This document shows positions 17,615 through 25,140 of a DNA stretch of 34,171 bases, piece after piece (within the stretch, counting starts at the first letter, position 1; the number at the start of each line of letters is the position of its first letter). Both the position numbers and the translations under genes were made by a program. The notes below the pieces were generated by a model, which was not told the DNA's origin, made no database searches, and saw only the letters and a list, made by a program, of their open reading frames with translations. The stretch covers positions 1 to 34,171 of the forward strand of contig JAFNAV010000030.1 in NCBI GenBank assembly GCA_017860345.1. Reading direction: 5' to 3'. The DNA comes from Bacteroidota bacterium. GTDB taxonomy: Bacteria > Bacteroidota > Bacteroidia > Bacteroidales > Paludibacteraceae.

Positions 17615-18781
17615 TTACTTCCAGTAAATGTATTTAGCTTTGGAACCCATTCTTCCGAATGTCATGATATAAAGACTGATTAACGGGAGGAGAATATCAA
17701 AAAACATAACGGAAATAAAGTATCTGCTTCCTCCGAAATGTTTTGAAGATGCATTAACGACAGAAAGCTGCGTAATAAATCTGGCAAGAAACAAAGCACC
17801 AGCAACAATCATTGTTATCATATTACCAAAAACAAGAGCTCCGATAAAAGAGAGATAAAACAAAGCTCTGAATACCGGCTCTATAGCCAGACGATATTTA
17901 CTTACCCCTGAGTAAAAAGACGACACCGACAAGTGTCTCTCCTTCTGGTAATACCAGTCGATATAACGAGTATGAGGTTCGGACCAGGTTATGCTATCGG
18001 CAGCAACTTCAACCCGTGTATTGAATTTCTTCGCCAGGCGGTTCACCAGCAAATCGTCGTCGCCCGAGCGCAAGTGCAAAGTACGTGCAAAACCATTATT
18101 TCGTAAAAACACGTCTTTTCGGTAAGCTATATTACGCCCCACGCCCATGTAAGGCTTGCCCCGTAAAGCAAATCCCATATACTGAAGCGCTATAAAAAGG
18201 GTATCGTATGTGATTAACTTATTCAAGAAGCCTCTTTTCCGAAAATATGCTCCATAACCAAGAACAAATTCTGTTCCCTGCGTAAAATTGCGAGCCATGC
18301 GGGCAATCCAGTGCTTGTCTTCGGGCATACAATCGGCATCGGTAAAAAGCACCCAGTCGTTCTTGGCTGCTTTAATTCCCAAGGTAAGTGCCAGTTTTTT
18401 AGTACTCAAATTGGTAGCTCCTACGGGTACAAAAGTACTATGCAGGTTTGCGTGTTCTTTTTTTAGCTCGTTGAGCAGGTGTTCGGTTTCGTCGGTCGAA
18501 CCATCGTTCACTACAATTACCTCAAAATCGGGATATTCCTGATTTAAAATAAAGGGAAGGAATCTGCGCAGATTATCAACTTCGTCTTTGGCACAAACTA
18601 CAACGCTCACAGGCAACTGAGCCGTTTGAAAGCTCACTTTGTTCTTTTTAATCCTCTTCGCCTGCCTTTTTACAGCATAAATATTTTTAGCATAAAACCA
18701 CAGCTGATATACAAAAGCCAGCAGGAATAAACCTATGAAAATCAGTTCGATCTCCGAAAATTCAAAACCGTATAATTCCAT
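17615..18781 (-). CDS. Membrane-anchored family 2 glycosyltransferase
   Basis: The 388-residue protein has one N-terminal membrane segment (about 11-31), a basic stretch, then a GT-A domain: VSVVVCAKDEVDNL, VNDGST (D93 binds nucleotide) and the DxD motif TDAD (D148, D150). The acceptor-side acid motif is GDDD (240-243), and QKERHL (279-284) stands in the place of the (Q/R)xxRW motif of processive synthases. Two or three hydrophobic segments follow (about 300-375). This layout is typical of GT2 enzymes that act on lipid-linked or exported glycans at the inner membrane. The acceptor cannot be read from the sequence. The gene stands alone, with a good -7 box at 18852-18845. No neighbouring gene points to a capsule or O-antigen cluster. 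Confidence 0.9.
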   Translation of the reverse strand: MELYGFEFSEIELIFIGLFLLAFVYQLWFYAKNIYAVKRQAKRIKKNKVSFQTAQLPVSVVVCAKDEVDNLRRFLPFILNQEYPDFEVIVVNDGSTDETEHLLNELKKEHANLHSTFVPVGATNLSTKKLALTLGIKAAKNDWVLFTDADCMPEDKHWIARMARNFTQGTEFVLGYGAYFRKRGFLNKLITYDTLFIALQYMGFALRGKPYMGVGRNIAYRKDVFLRNNGFARTLHLRSGDDDLLVNRLAKKFNTRVEVAADSITWSEPHTRYIDWYYQKERHLSVSSFYSGVSKYRLAIEPVFRALFYLSFIGALVFGNMITMIVAGALFLARFITQLSVVNASSKHFGGSRYFISVMFFDILLPLISLYIMTFGRMGSKAKYIYWK

Positions 18782-18844
18782 TTATGAACGACCTATTTTT
18801 CAGAAAGAAAAGTTTGTAAATAAAACCATTAATTTAGTCATGTG

Positions 18845-18852
18845 CAAAGTTA
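18845..18852 (-). promoter_or_regulatory. -7 box for the glycosyltransferase gene
   Basis: TAACTTTG on the minus strand fits TAnnTTTG and is followed by C, as is common. It lies 64 bases before the ATG. No TTG is found at the expected -33 spacing. Confidence 0.45.
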
Positions 18853-18965
18853 GTATTTTATTTTGTTTTACATAAAAATTTGTCTGCCTAAAGAATTAAA
18901 ACATTTTTAGTACATGACAAAAATTCTATTTTGCCTATAGCTAATGGATGTGAATAGTGATTCAT

Positions 18966-19204
18966 GAATAGAAACGCGGATATAGCGGATTAAACAGATT
19001 TTCGCTGTAAACTCAAAAGTTTTCCTAATACGGATTACATGACAGATTTTGACTTCACAAGTGAAGTCGGCTGATTTTCAGCTGTGAACACTAATCCGCC
19101 ATTTACGTAGTAAATAAATCAGACTTAAAATCCGTTTTGCCACTACAATAAATCAGTGTATATCAGCTAAATCCGCCATATCCGCTATATCCGCGTTTCT
19201 ATTC
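18966..19204. repeat. 239-bp element with perfect 25-bp terminal inverted repeats
   Basis: The left end (18966-18990, beginning GAATAGAAACGCGGATATAG) is the exact reverse complement of the right end (19180-19204). The interior is non-coding. It holds further degenerate GGATT / AATCC and CAGATT words, plus a perfect hairpin GACTTCAC-AA-GTGAAGTC (19051-19068) close to the centre. No clear target duplication flanks it. The form fits a MITE-like or other palindromic dispersed repeat. A second copy is not present in this window, so the dispersed nature is inferred. Confidence 0.75.
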
Positions 19205-19284
19205 TTTTTTTGCTATGTACTTAGTTAAAATATTTATAGATTCGGGAAACCGGCTTTTTTCGAACCCGATTATCATTGATATGC

Positions 19285-19322
19285 AAAAAAAATACCGGCT
19301 CAAACACGAATGTAAGAGCCGG
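19285..19322 (-). terminator. Intrinsic terminator of the superoxide dismutase gene
   Basis: CCGGCTC (19295-19301) pairs with GAGCCGG (19316-19322). A small ACA/TGT pairing closes the inner loop. Eight T residues follow on the minus strand (19292-19285). It lies 40 bases after the stop codon. Confidence 0.9.
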
Positions 19323-19362
19323 CAACAACTATAAACTCACAAAAATTTTCTTTACCTGCAAT

Positions 19363-19938
19363 TTAGTATCTGCTTTCAACAGCTTTCCAGTCGATAATAT
19401 CCCACAAAGCACTTACGTGATCGGCACGTCTGTTTTGATAATCAAGATAATAAGCATGTTCCCAAACATCGAAGCCAAGCAGCGGAGTAAGTCCTTTAGT
19501 TACAGGATTGCCACCGTTAGGTTCTTTTACAATGGACAATTTACCCGATGCATCTTTGGCAAGCCACGCCCAGCCTGAGCCAAACAACGAAACCGCAGCT
19601 GCATTAAATTCTTTCTTGAAATTCTCAAAGTCGCCAAATTCACTTTTAATTGCTTCGGCCAGCTTACCCGAAGGTTCGCCACCGCCATTGGGCGAAAACG
19701 AAAGAAAATAGATATTATGATTCAACGTTTGACCGGCATTATTAAACAGCGGGCCATCACTTTCCTTCACAATGGTAACCAGGTCGGCATCTTCAAACTT
19801 TGTTCCGGCTATCAGGTTATTCAGGTTTGTAATGTAAGTCTGCAAGTGCTTACCGTAATGCAATTCAATAGTTTGTTTACCTATTACTGGTTCAAGAGCG
19901 CCTGTTTCGTAAGGCAATACTGGCAATTCGTATTTCAT
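19363..19938 (-). CDS. sodB: Iron/manganese superoxide dismutase
   Basis: I start at the ATG at 19938 (191 residues); a TTG six bases upstream is a poorer start. The protein converts superoxide to oxygen and hydrogen peroxide in the cytoplasm and has no signal peptide. Metal ligands are H27, H74, D157 (DVWEHAYY) and H161. Q70 in NNAGQTLNHN is in the position used by iron-type enzymes. G155, just before DVWEHAYY, is the residue that in the Porphyromonas gingivalis enzyme allows activity with either iron or manganese, so a cambialistic enzyme is likely. The length is normal for the family. It is monocistronic, with a strong terminator downstream. Confidence 0.96.
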   Translation of the reverse strand: MKYELPVLPYETGALEPVIGKQTIELHYGKHLQTYITNLNNLIAGTKFEDADLVTIVKESDGPLFNNAGQTLNHNIYFLSFSPNGGGEPSGKLAEAIKSEFGDFENFKKEFNAAAVSLFGSGWAWLAKDASGKLSIVKEPNGGNPVTKGLTPLLGFDVWEHAYYLDYQNRRADHVSALWDIIDWKAVESRY

Positions 19939-20241
19939 GATCAATATGTTTTTAAAATGGTTTTTGTGTAATGAATTATTTGTAACTTCTAAACATCAAA
20001 AAACGGGAAGATGTTCTATTTAAAAAAGCAATAAGGACATTGAAACTGTCTATAATATCAGTGCCTTCATGCTATTTCGCAGCAACAAAAAAAGAGATCT
20101 ATCTCCCGACAAATCTCTTTCAGCACTATTAATGATTATAAACAAAATGGTCAAAAAATCGAAAATCGCGACAAAAATACATGGTTGATATGACTACTAA
20201 GTTTCAGCGCAATGTCATTGCTGTGATATAAAAAAACGACA
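19939..20241. other. Intergenic region, 303 bp
   Basis: It holds the sod leader, where I find no TAnnTTTG box, and the terminator of the glycine-rich protein gene (20085-20120). I see nothing else. Confidence 0.6.
20085..20120 (-). terminator. Probable terminator of the glycine-rich protein gene
   Basis: AAAGAGAT (20091-20098) pairs with ATCTCTTT (20113-20120) around a 14-base loop. Minus-strand T residues (20093-20087) follow. It lies about 120 bases after the stop, farther than the other terminators here. Confidence 0.6.
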
Positions 20242-21702
20242 TTACCAGGCAGTCTGATTAGATGGTTTATACTCCACTGGACCCGAATTTCCCGAATATC
20301 CGCGCGGGCCATCAAGACCATGGCGACCACTGCGCCCGTTTTTCCCCGAAGGATTTCCGCTACCACCTATCCCCCCGGAGCCGCCACTACCACCGCTACC
20401 GCCACTACCGCCATCGCCGCCCCATGTACTTATATTCAGCAATTTAAGATAAGGCTGAGCTGCTGCTGTAAAATAAACAATAACATATCCGCCATTACCA
20501 CCCGAGCCACCCGGGCCACCCCAACCGCCGTTGCCACCATCGCCACCATCGCCACCAGGCCGCTGGCGCGTAATTGTTTTGGTTATTTCGTTCCGGATTT
20601 CGCGCCCTGCAGTATCTTTTGTGATTACAATTTCCTTGATTAGCTCCGTATAATACTCGCCCACTTTGCCTGAGCCGCCATTGCCACCTGAACCTCCGCT
20701 ACCGCCCGAACCGCCCGAGCCACCATGTGCCGAAATACTCAACCGGCCACCCTCAGGATTAATCAGGTATCGTTTGGCTTGGTTGGTACGCAGGTCGCCT
20801 ACATATGCTTTTACCATGGTACGGTTCAGAATGCTGTCGTGGTATGCGTCCAGATACACATCTAAGTCGTGACCATCATCACCATGTTCGCCCGGAGCTC
20901 CATCCTGACCGCAGTAGCCCGACTGACTTTCGCCGCCCGATGCACCACTACTGCCCGAAGTGCCGCTAAAACCAAATCCCCCGCTGGCATAATACTTATA
21001 GTTGCCTTTATAATCGAGTGTAATTTCAAGAATATCGTAAACTTCAGGGTTGCGGCGAAGCTGAACCAGCACTCCCGATTTGTGCTCCGGAATATCAATG
21101 GGGTCGTCGTTTACTATAAATTCGCCTTTTTTGTAACGGGCAGCTCGTAACAGCACCTCATAATCGTCGCTGAAATTATTGACTTTAGCTGCGTTTTTAT
21201 AAGTTTTCACAGTTCCATTATCATAAAATACACGCATACCAAAATCGACAGATACCCCCGGCACGCCCAAGTATTTTCCCGATGTAAAAAGCTCGATACC
21301 GGTTTCGTAATTAAGCCTTATGGTATCAGTAAATACTTTGTCGGGTTCGTAGACCGAATAAAACCTGAGCGGGATACAAGGCATATAGCCGGCACTATCA
21401 GTTTTCAGTATTCGTATTTCGTCGCCACTTACAGTAGCCCCGTCGGCCTCCACTACAAAGTTTCGCCAACGTAGCTTGCCTTTAAGTATTCCGGTGGTTC
21501 GCAACACTTCATTGTCTTCGGTAATAACCACCAGCCCCATTCCATGACGACTTCCCTGCAACATAAGCAAAGTATCCACTCTTAAACTGATTTTCTTCAC
21601 CTTATGCTCTTTCAGACTTCGTGTAGACGCCGAAAAAACATAATTTGCATTGAATACTGCAAATGCTATGATGATACCTGCCAATAAATATGTTTTTTTC
21701 AT
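20242..21702 (-). CDS. Secreted glycine-rich repeat protein, function unknown
   Basis: I start at the ATG at 21702 (486 residues); a GTG two codons upstream is less likely. A signal peptide (MKKTYLLAGIIIAFAVF..., cleavage near 25) is followed by about 210 residues of beta-rich sequence with no family I recognise. Then come four glycine-rich blocks (about 239-278, 327-346, 383-405 and 428-474) made largely of GGS, GGN and GGD triplets. Short strand-like segments separate them (LDVYLDAYHD, EYYTELIKEIVITKD, YVIVYFTAAAQPYLKLLNIS). The last block shifts to collagen-like GxxG spacing (NGRSGRHGLDGPRGYSG). Such triplets can form polyglycine-II bundles, as in some phage fibre tips. An extracellular structural or adhesive role is a guess. 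The coding DNA carries imperfect 9-base repeats (about 20365-20420 and 20680-20730) that could vary by slippage. The gene stands alone, divergent from pepD. Confidence 0.85.
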   Translation of the reverse strand: MKKTYLLAGIIIAFAVFNANYVFSASTRSLKEHKVKKISLRVDTLLMLQGSRHGMGLVVITEDNEVLRTTGILKGKLRWRNFVVEADGATVSGDEIRILKTDSAGYMPCIPLRFYSVYEPDKVFTDTIRLNYETGIELFTSGKYLGVPGVSVDFGMRVFYDNGTVKTYKNAAKVNNFSDDYEVLLRAARYKKGEFIVNDDPIDIPEHKSGVLVQLRRNPEVYDILEITLDYKGNYKYYASGGFGFSGTSGSSGASGGESQSGYCGQDGAPGEHGDDGHDLDVYLDAYHDSILNRTMVKAYVGDLRTNQAKRYLINPEGGRLSISAHGGSGGSGGSGGSGGNGGSGKVGEYYTELIKEIVITKDTAGREIRNEITKTITRQRPGGDGGDGGNGGWGGPGGSGGNGGYVIVYFTAAAQPYLKLLNISTWGGDGGSGGSGGSGGSGGIGGSGNPSGKNGRSGRHGLDGPRGYSGNSGPVEYKPSNQTAW

Positions 21703-22020
21703 ACGCACGAACTTTTAGATTATGATAAGTGAAATCGATTGATTTTTCATTGAAAAAAGCGAGTATTAATCCTTTTTCGAAGGCAATCTTTTTAAGTGAA
21801 ATAATAACACAAATCGTGCCTGAAATGGAGTTGCAAATGCTTATATTGGGCTTAATAAATTCAGGGTTAAACTCATTTTATACACAAGTCACTTTTAACT
21901 CTTTAATACAGAGCAAAATCAGATTCCTGAATACTAAAAAACATTTTTATTCAATATCTTACCAAATGACACACTCTTTTAGTATCTTTGTCGACATTTT
22001 TTTATTAAACAATAATAACA
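21703..22020. other. Divergent intergenic region, 318 bp
   Basis: It separates the minus-strand glycine-rich protein gene from plus-strand pepD. A pepD -7 box lies at 21983-21990. I find no TAnnTTTG box for the minus-strand gene. An open plus-strand frame crosses the region but has no coding character and runs into pepD out of frame. Confidence 0.6.
21983..21990 (+). promoter_or_regulatory. -7 box of pepD
   Basis: TATCTTTG fits TAnnTTTG and lies 30 bases before the pepD ATG, predicting a leader of about 24 bases. No matching TTG is seen at the -33 distance. Confidence 0.55.
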
Positions 22021-23460
22021 ATGAAAACCCTCGAACCACAGATATTGTGGAATTTTTTCCACGAAATTACACAAATACCACGCCCTTCGAAGAAGGAAGA
22101 AAAGGTGATTACTTACCTTCAGGCTTTTGCCCAAAGCCACCAGCTGGCTTGTAAAACCGATGCTGCCGGCAATATAGTAATAAGCAAACCTGCAAGCCCC
22201 GGGTATGAAAAGCGCAAAACAACAATACTTCAGGCACACATGGATATGGTGTGCGAGAAGAACAGCGACGTTAAGTTTGACTTTGACAATGAGGCGATTC
22301 AATATTACATTGATGGCGACTGGATAAAAGCCAAAGGCACTACGCTGGGTGGCGACAATGGCATAGGAATGGCTATGATGCTGGCTGTGCTGGCATCGGA
22401 AGATGTAAAACACCCACAATTAGAATGCCTTTTTACGGTAGATGAAGAAACGGGGCTTACCGGAGCATTTGCGCTTGGCAATGATATGCTTACGGGGCAG
22501 ACACTTATCAACCTGGACTCGGAAGACGACGGAGTAATCTTTATTGGTTGTGCTGGCGGTATTGATACTACAGCGTCGCTACCTTACAAGGCAGAAAAAC
22601 CGACCGAAGGATATTTTGCATTTACCGTACAGGTAAAAGGTTTGAAAGGCGGCCACTCCGGCGACGATATTAACAAAGGTTTGGGCAATGCCAACAAGAT
22701 ACTGAACAGGTATATCTGGAATTTGAACCGTAAAATGGATGTTCGCATACACGCGTTCAACGGGGGCAACCTGCGCAATGCTATTCCGCGCGAAGCCGCT
22801 GCCACGCTGTCGGTACCGTATTCGGAAAAAGAAACTGTGCGTGTAGAGCTGAATCATTATATTGCTGTGATAGAAGCAGAACTGGGCGATGTGGAAAATA
22901 TGATGCAAATAAGTCTGGAGTCGGAAACTTTACCTGAAACCGTTATGGACAAGGCTACGTCGGATAAATTGCTGAACGCGCTTTATGCCTGTCCGCATGG
23001 CGTGAAGGCGATGAGCCGCGACATGCTGGGCTTGGTGGAGACATCGACCAATCTGGCGTCGGTGAAAATGCAGGCCGACAACAGCCTGCTGATTACTACC
23101 AGCCAGCGCAGCTCGGTAGAATCGGCCAAATACGATATTGCCCATCAGGTAGAATCGGTGCTGAGTCTGGCGGGTGCCCGTGTAACGCACGGCGATGGTT
23201 ACCCCGGATGGAAGCCGAATTTGAACTCGGAAATACTGGGTATAGCCCAAAGAAAATACAAAATGCTTTTTGGAGATGAAGCTCAGGTGCGTGCTATACA
23301 TGCCGGACTGGAGTGTGGATTATTTCTTGAGAAATTTCCGCATTTAGATATGATTTCTATAGGGCCGCAAATGTATGGTGTGCACTCGCCCGATGAGCGA
23401 CTGAGTATCAGTTCGACGCAGAAATGCTGGGAATGGCTGGTAGGAATACTGGGTGCTTGA
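22021..23460 (+). CDS. pepD: Cytosolic dipeptidase PepD (Xaa-His, aminoacyl-histidine dipeptidase), M20C family
   Basis: The 479-residue protein has no signal peptide. The di-zinc site is visible: H73 and catalytic-support D75 in QAHMDMV, bridging D112 in GGDNGIG, the catalytic base and ligand pair E142/E143 in VDEETG, D166 in NLDSED, and H455 in YGVHSPDERLS. The region about 190-370 is the lid/dimerisation domain. It hydrolyses a broad set of dipeptides, including carnosine-like ones, and so completes breakdown of imported peptides. The stop codon directly abuts a GC-rich region that leads into the first copy of the candidate RNA element. No normal intrinsic terminator follows, so the element may itself be transcribed from this gene. 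Confidence 0.96.
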   Translation: MKTLEPQILWNFFHEITQIPRPSKKEEKVITYLQAFAQSHQLACKTDAAGNIVISKPASPGYEKRKTTILQAHMDMVCEKNSDVKFDFDNEAIQYYIDGDWIKAKGTTLGGDNGIGMAMMLAVLASEDVKHPQLECLFTVDEETGLTGAFALGNDMLTGQTLINLDSEDDGVIFIGCAGGIDTTASLPYKAEKPTEGYFAFTVQVKGLKGGHSGDDINKGLGNANKILNRYIWNLNRKMDVRIHAFNGGNLRNAIPREAAATLSVPYSEKETVRVELNHYIAVIEAELGDVENMMQISLESETLPETVMDKATSDKLLNALYACPHGVKAMSRDMLGLVETSTNLASVKMQADNSLLITTSQRSSVESAKYDIAHQVESVLSLAGARVTHGDGYPGWKPNLNSEILGIAQRKYKMLFGDEAQVRAIHAGLECGLFLEKFPHLDMISIGPQMYGVHSPDERLSISSTQKCWEWLVGILGA

Positions 23461-23482
23461 GAGGCCGGAATAACGAGGTGCA

Positions 23483-23619
23483 TGTGGCGCCGCGCCCGGG
23501 TGAGGGATAGTAGCGGAAAGGCCGGAACTGAAGACGAAGACCGGGCGTAAGCCTGGGCTGAAGGCGAAAGTGGAGGACTTGGAGCGGATAGCCCGACCCG
23601 ACGCAGGAGGGGCACCCCC
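23483..23619 (+). repeat. GC-rich conserved element / candidate structured RNA, copy 1
   Basis: This non-coding stretch is far more GC-rich than its surroundings. It shares three ordered blocks with the minus-strand copy at 31377-31524. Block A (23496-23521, core GGGTGAGGGATAGTAG) matches at 25 of 26 bases. Block B (23575-23602, core CGGATAGCCCGACCC) matches at 26 of 28. Block C (23606-23619) is a GGAGGGGCACCCCC hairpin. CGGGT (23497-23501) can pair with ACCCG (23596-23600), and GGG (23504-23506) with CCC (23592-23594). These helices would enclose a variable interior that can form its own hairpin (GGCCGG/CCGGGC). The element begins 22 bases after the pepD stop and ends 35 bases before the HD-gene start. 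It may be a dispersed repeat, a cis-regulatory leader or a small RNA. Confidence 0.7.
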
Positions 23620-23654
23620 AAAGTATTTTTTGGTGTATGAAAGTAAGAAATGGT

Positions 23655-24881
23655 ATGGCAAATAAAAGAAAAATTATCAACGATCCGGTTTTTGGATTTA
23701 TAACGATACCGAATGATTTTTTGTATGATATTATTCAGCATCCGTATTTTCAGCGACTACACCGGATTAAGCAGTTGGGGTTATCGTCGTTTGTTTATCC
23801 GGGAGCGCAGCATACGCGGATGCAGCACTCGCTGGGGGCAATGCACCTGATGAGTGAGGCTATAGGGCAATTGCGCTTGCAGGGGCAGGAAATTACGATG
23901 GCGGAGGAGCAGGCGGTTTGTGCGTGTATTTTGCTGCACGACATTGGGCATGGGCCTTTTTCGCATGCACTGGAAAACAGCCTTGTAAGTGATATTAGCC
24001 ATGAAGAAATATCGCTGCTGATGATGCAAAAGATTGATGAAGAGCTGCATGGGCAGTTGGGGTTGGCGCTGGAGGTGTTTACAAACCGGTATCCGAAAAA
24101 GTTTCTGCATCAGCTTGTATCCAGTCAGCTGGATATGGACAGGCTGGATTACCTGAGCAGGGATAGTTTTTTTTCGGGGGTGAGCGAAGGTATTATTGGT
24201 GCGGCGCGGATTATTAAGATGCTGAATGTGCATGCCGACCAATTGGTGGTGGATATTAAGGGGATTTATTCGGTAGAGAAGTTTTTGGTGGCTCGCAGGC
24301 TGATGTACTGGCAGGTGTATTTGCACAAAACATCGGTGGCGGCAGAGAAAATGCTGGTGAATATACTGAAGCGGGCTAAAGAGTTGGCAGCTCAGGGCGA
24401 AAATTTGTTTGCTACGCCGGCGTTGCATTATTTTCTGTATGAGCATATTGATAAGAAATCGTTTTTGAAGTCGGACGAAGCACTTGCTAACTTTGCGCTG
24501 CTGGATGATAGTGATTTGGTAAGCGCTATTAAGGTGTGGAGTTTGCACCGGGATGTGGTGTTGTCCACTTTATGTAAAGGGTTTACAAACAGACGGCTGT
24601 TTAAAGTAAAAATTAATGCTGAACCGGTAAGCCGCGAGATGCAGGATGAATATACGGCGAGATACGAAAAACACTTCGGGATAAGCCGCGAAGAGGCTCT
24701 TTACTTTACCGGAGATGAAACCGTTAGCACAGATACCTATAGTCCGAAAGACGACAGTATAAGTATTTTGTATAAAGACGGCACGGTGAAAGATATAGCA
24801 GATGCTTCGGATATGCTTAATATTAATGTATTGACAAAAAAGGTGGAGAAGCATTATTTTTGTTATTTGCGGTTGGAATAA
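23655..24881 (+). CDS. HD-domain metal-dependent phosphohydrolase (SAMHD1/dNTPase-like)
   Basis: I prefer the ATG at 23655 (MANKRKIINDPVFGFI, 408 residues) over the one 18 bases upstream, because the conserved sequence begins there. The HD signature is complete: H58 in RMQHSLG, H95-D96 in LLHDIGHG and D162 in DMDRLDYLSRD. The motif DPVFGFITIP with YFQRLHRIKQLG is typical of the SAMHD1-like group, which hydrolyses nucleotides. The true substrate is unknown. As I recall, this gene often lies just upstream of lpxD in Bacteroidales, as here, although the 259-bp gap and a separate lpxD promoter argue against one operon. The candidate RNA element ends 35 bases before its start. The bases following the gene (24882-25114) hold nothing I recognise. 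Confidence 0.92.
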   Translation: MANKRKIINDPVFGFITIPNDFLYDIIQHPYFQRLHRIKQLGLSSFVYPGAQHTRMQHSLGAMHLMSEAIGQLRLQGQEITMAEEQAVCACILLHDIGHGPFSHALENSLVSDISHEEISLLMMQKIDEELHGQLGLALEVFTNRYPKKFLHQLVSSQLDMDRLDYLSRDSFFSGVSEGIIGAARIIKMLNVHADQLVVDIKGIYSVEKFLVARRLMYWQVYLHKTSVAAEKMLVNILKRAKELAAQGENLFATPALHYFLYEHIDKKSFLKSDEALANFALLDDSDLVSAIKVWSLHRDVVLSTLCKGFTNRRLFKVKINAEPVSREMQDEYTARYEKHFGISREEALYFTGDETVSTDTYSPKDDSISILYKDGTVKDIADASDMLNINVLTKKVEKHYFCYLRLE

Positions 24882-25114
24882 TTTAGGTGAGTGATGTTTT
24901 TTATACTGTGCCGGGTTGAAAAAAAAGCACTTGTTTCAATAATTGAAAGAAACGCATTGATATATAATTTACAGCCAAAAAACTAAAATATAAGATTTGT
25001 GAATTTTTCGTTGCAACTTGCTTTGTTCTAAAGAATAATTAACCAATAAAGCCAAAATTGTAACGTTTTATTAATAATGATTTTTAAATTGAACAAAAAT
25101 TGAAAATAGTTTAG

Positions 25115-25122
25115 TATTTTTG
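25115..25122 (+). promoter_or_regulatory. -7 box of the lpxD-lpxC/fabZ-lpxA operon
   Basis: TATTTTTG fits TAnnTTTG. The ATG of lpxD is only 18 bases beyond it, so the leader would be about 12 bases with no room for a normal ribosome-binding site. The -33 TTG is not at standard spacing. Confidence 0.5.
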
Positions 25123-25140
25123 CACCCAAATTTTTTAAGT

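Larger units (their letters stand above)
18782..19362. other. Intergenic region, 581 bp, containing an inverted-repeat element
   Basis: From left to right it holds the glycosyltransferase leader and -7 box (18782-18852), a short AT-rich spacer, the element with 25-bp inverted ends (18966-19204), a spacer with a weak TCGGG/CCCGA hairpin (about 19242-19269), and the superoxide dismutase terminator (19285-19322). I see no coding frame worth calling. Confidence 0.7.

Noticed and set aside
20666..20872. Proline-rich plus-strand ORF (PPLPPEPP repeats)
   Set aside because: It is the complement of the GGS-type repeats in the glycine-rich protein gene, which has a signal peptide and long coding frame on the other strand.
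23283..23741. Minus-strand ORFs across the pepD end and the GC-rich element
   Set aside because: They overlap pepD antisense and the non-coding element. The Pro/Ser/Arg-rich composition reflects GC-rich DNA rather than a protein.
23781..24548. Long open frame (255 codons) on the minus strand
   Set aside because: It is fully antisense to the HD-phosphohydrolase gene, whose motifs are intact. Its product is His/Gln-rich with no domain, as expected from antisense reading.
25120..25140. TTG start adding seven residues to LpxD
   Set aside because: The codon overlaps the promoter -7 box and homologous LpxD proteins begin at the downstream Met.
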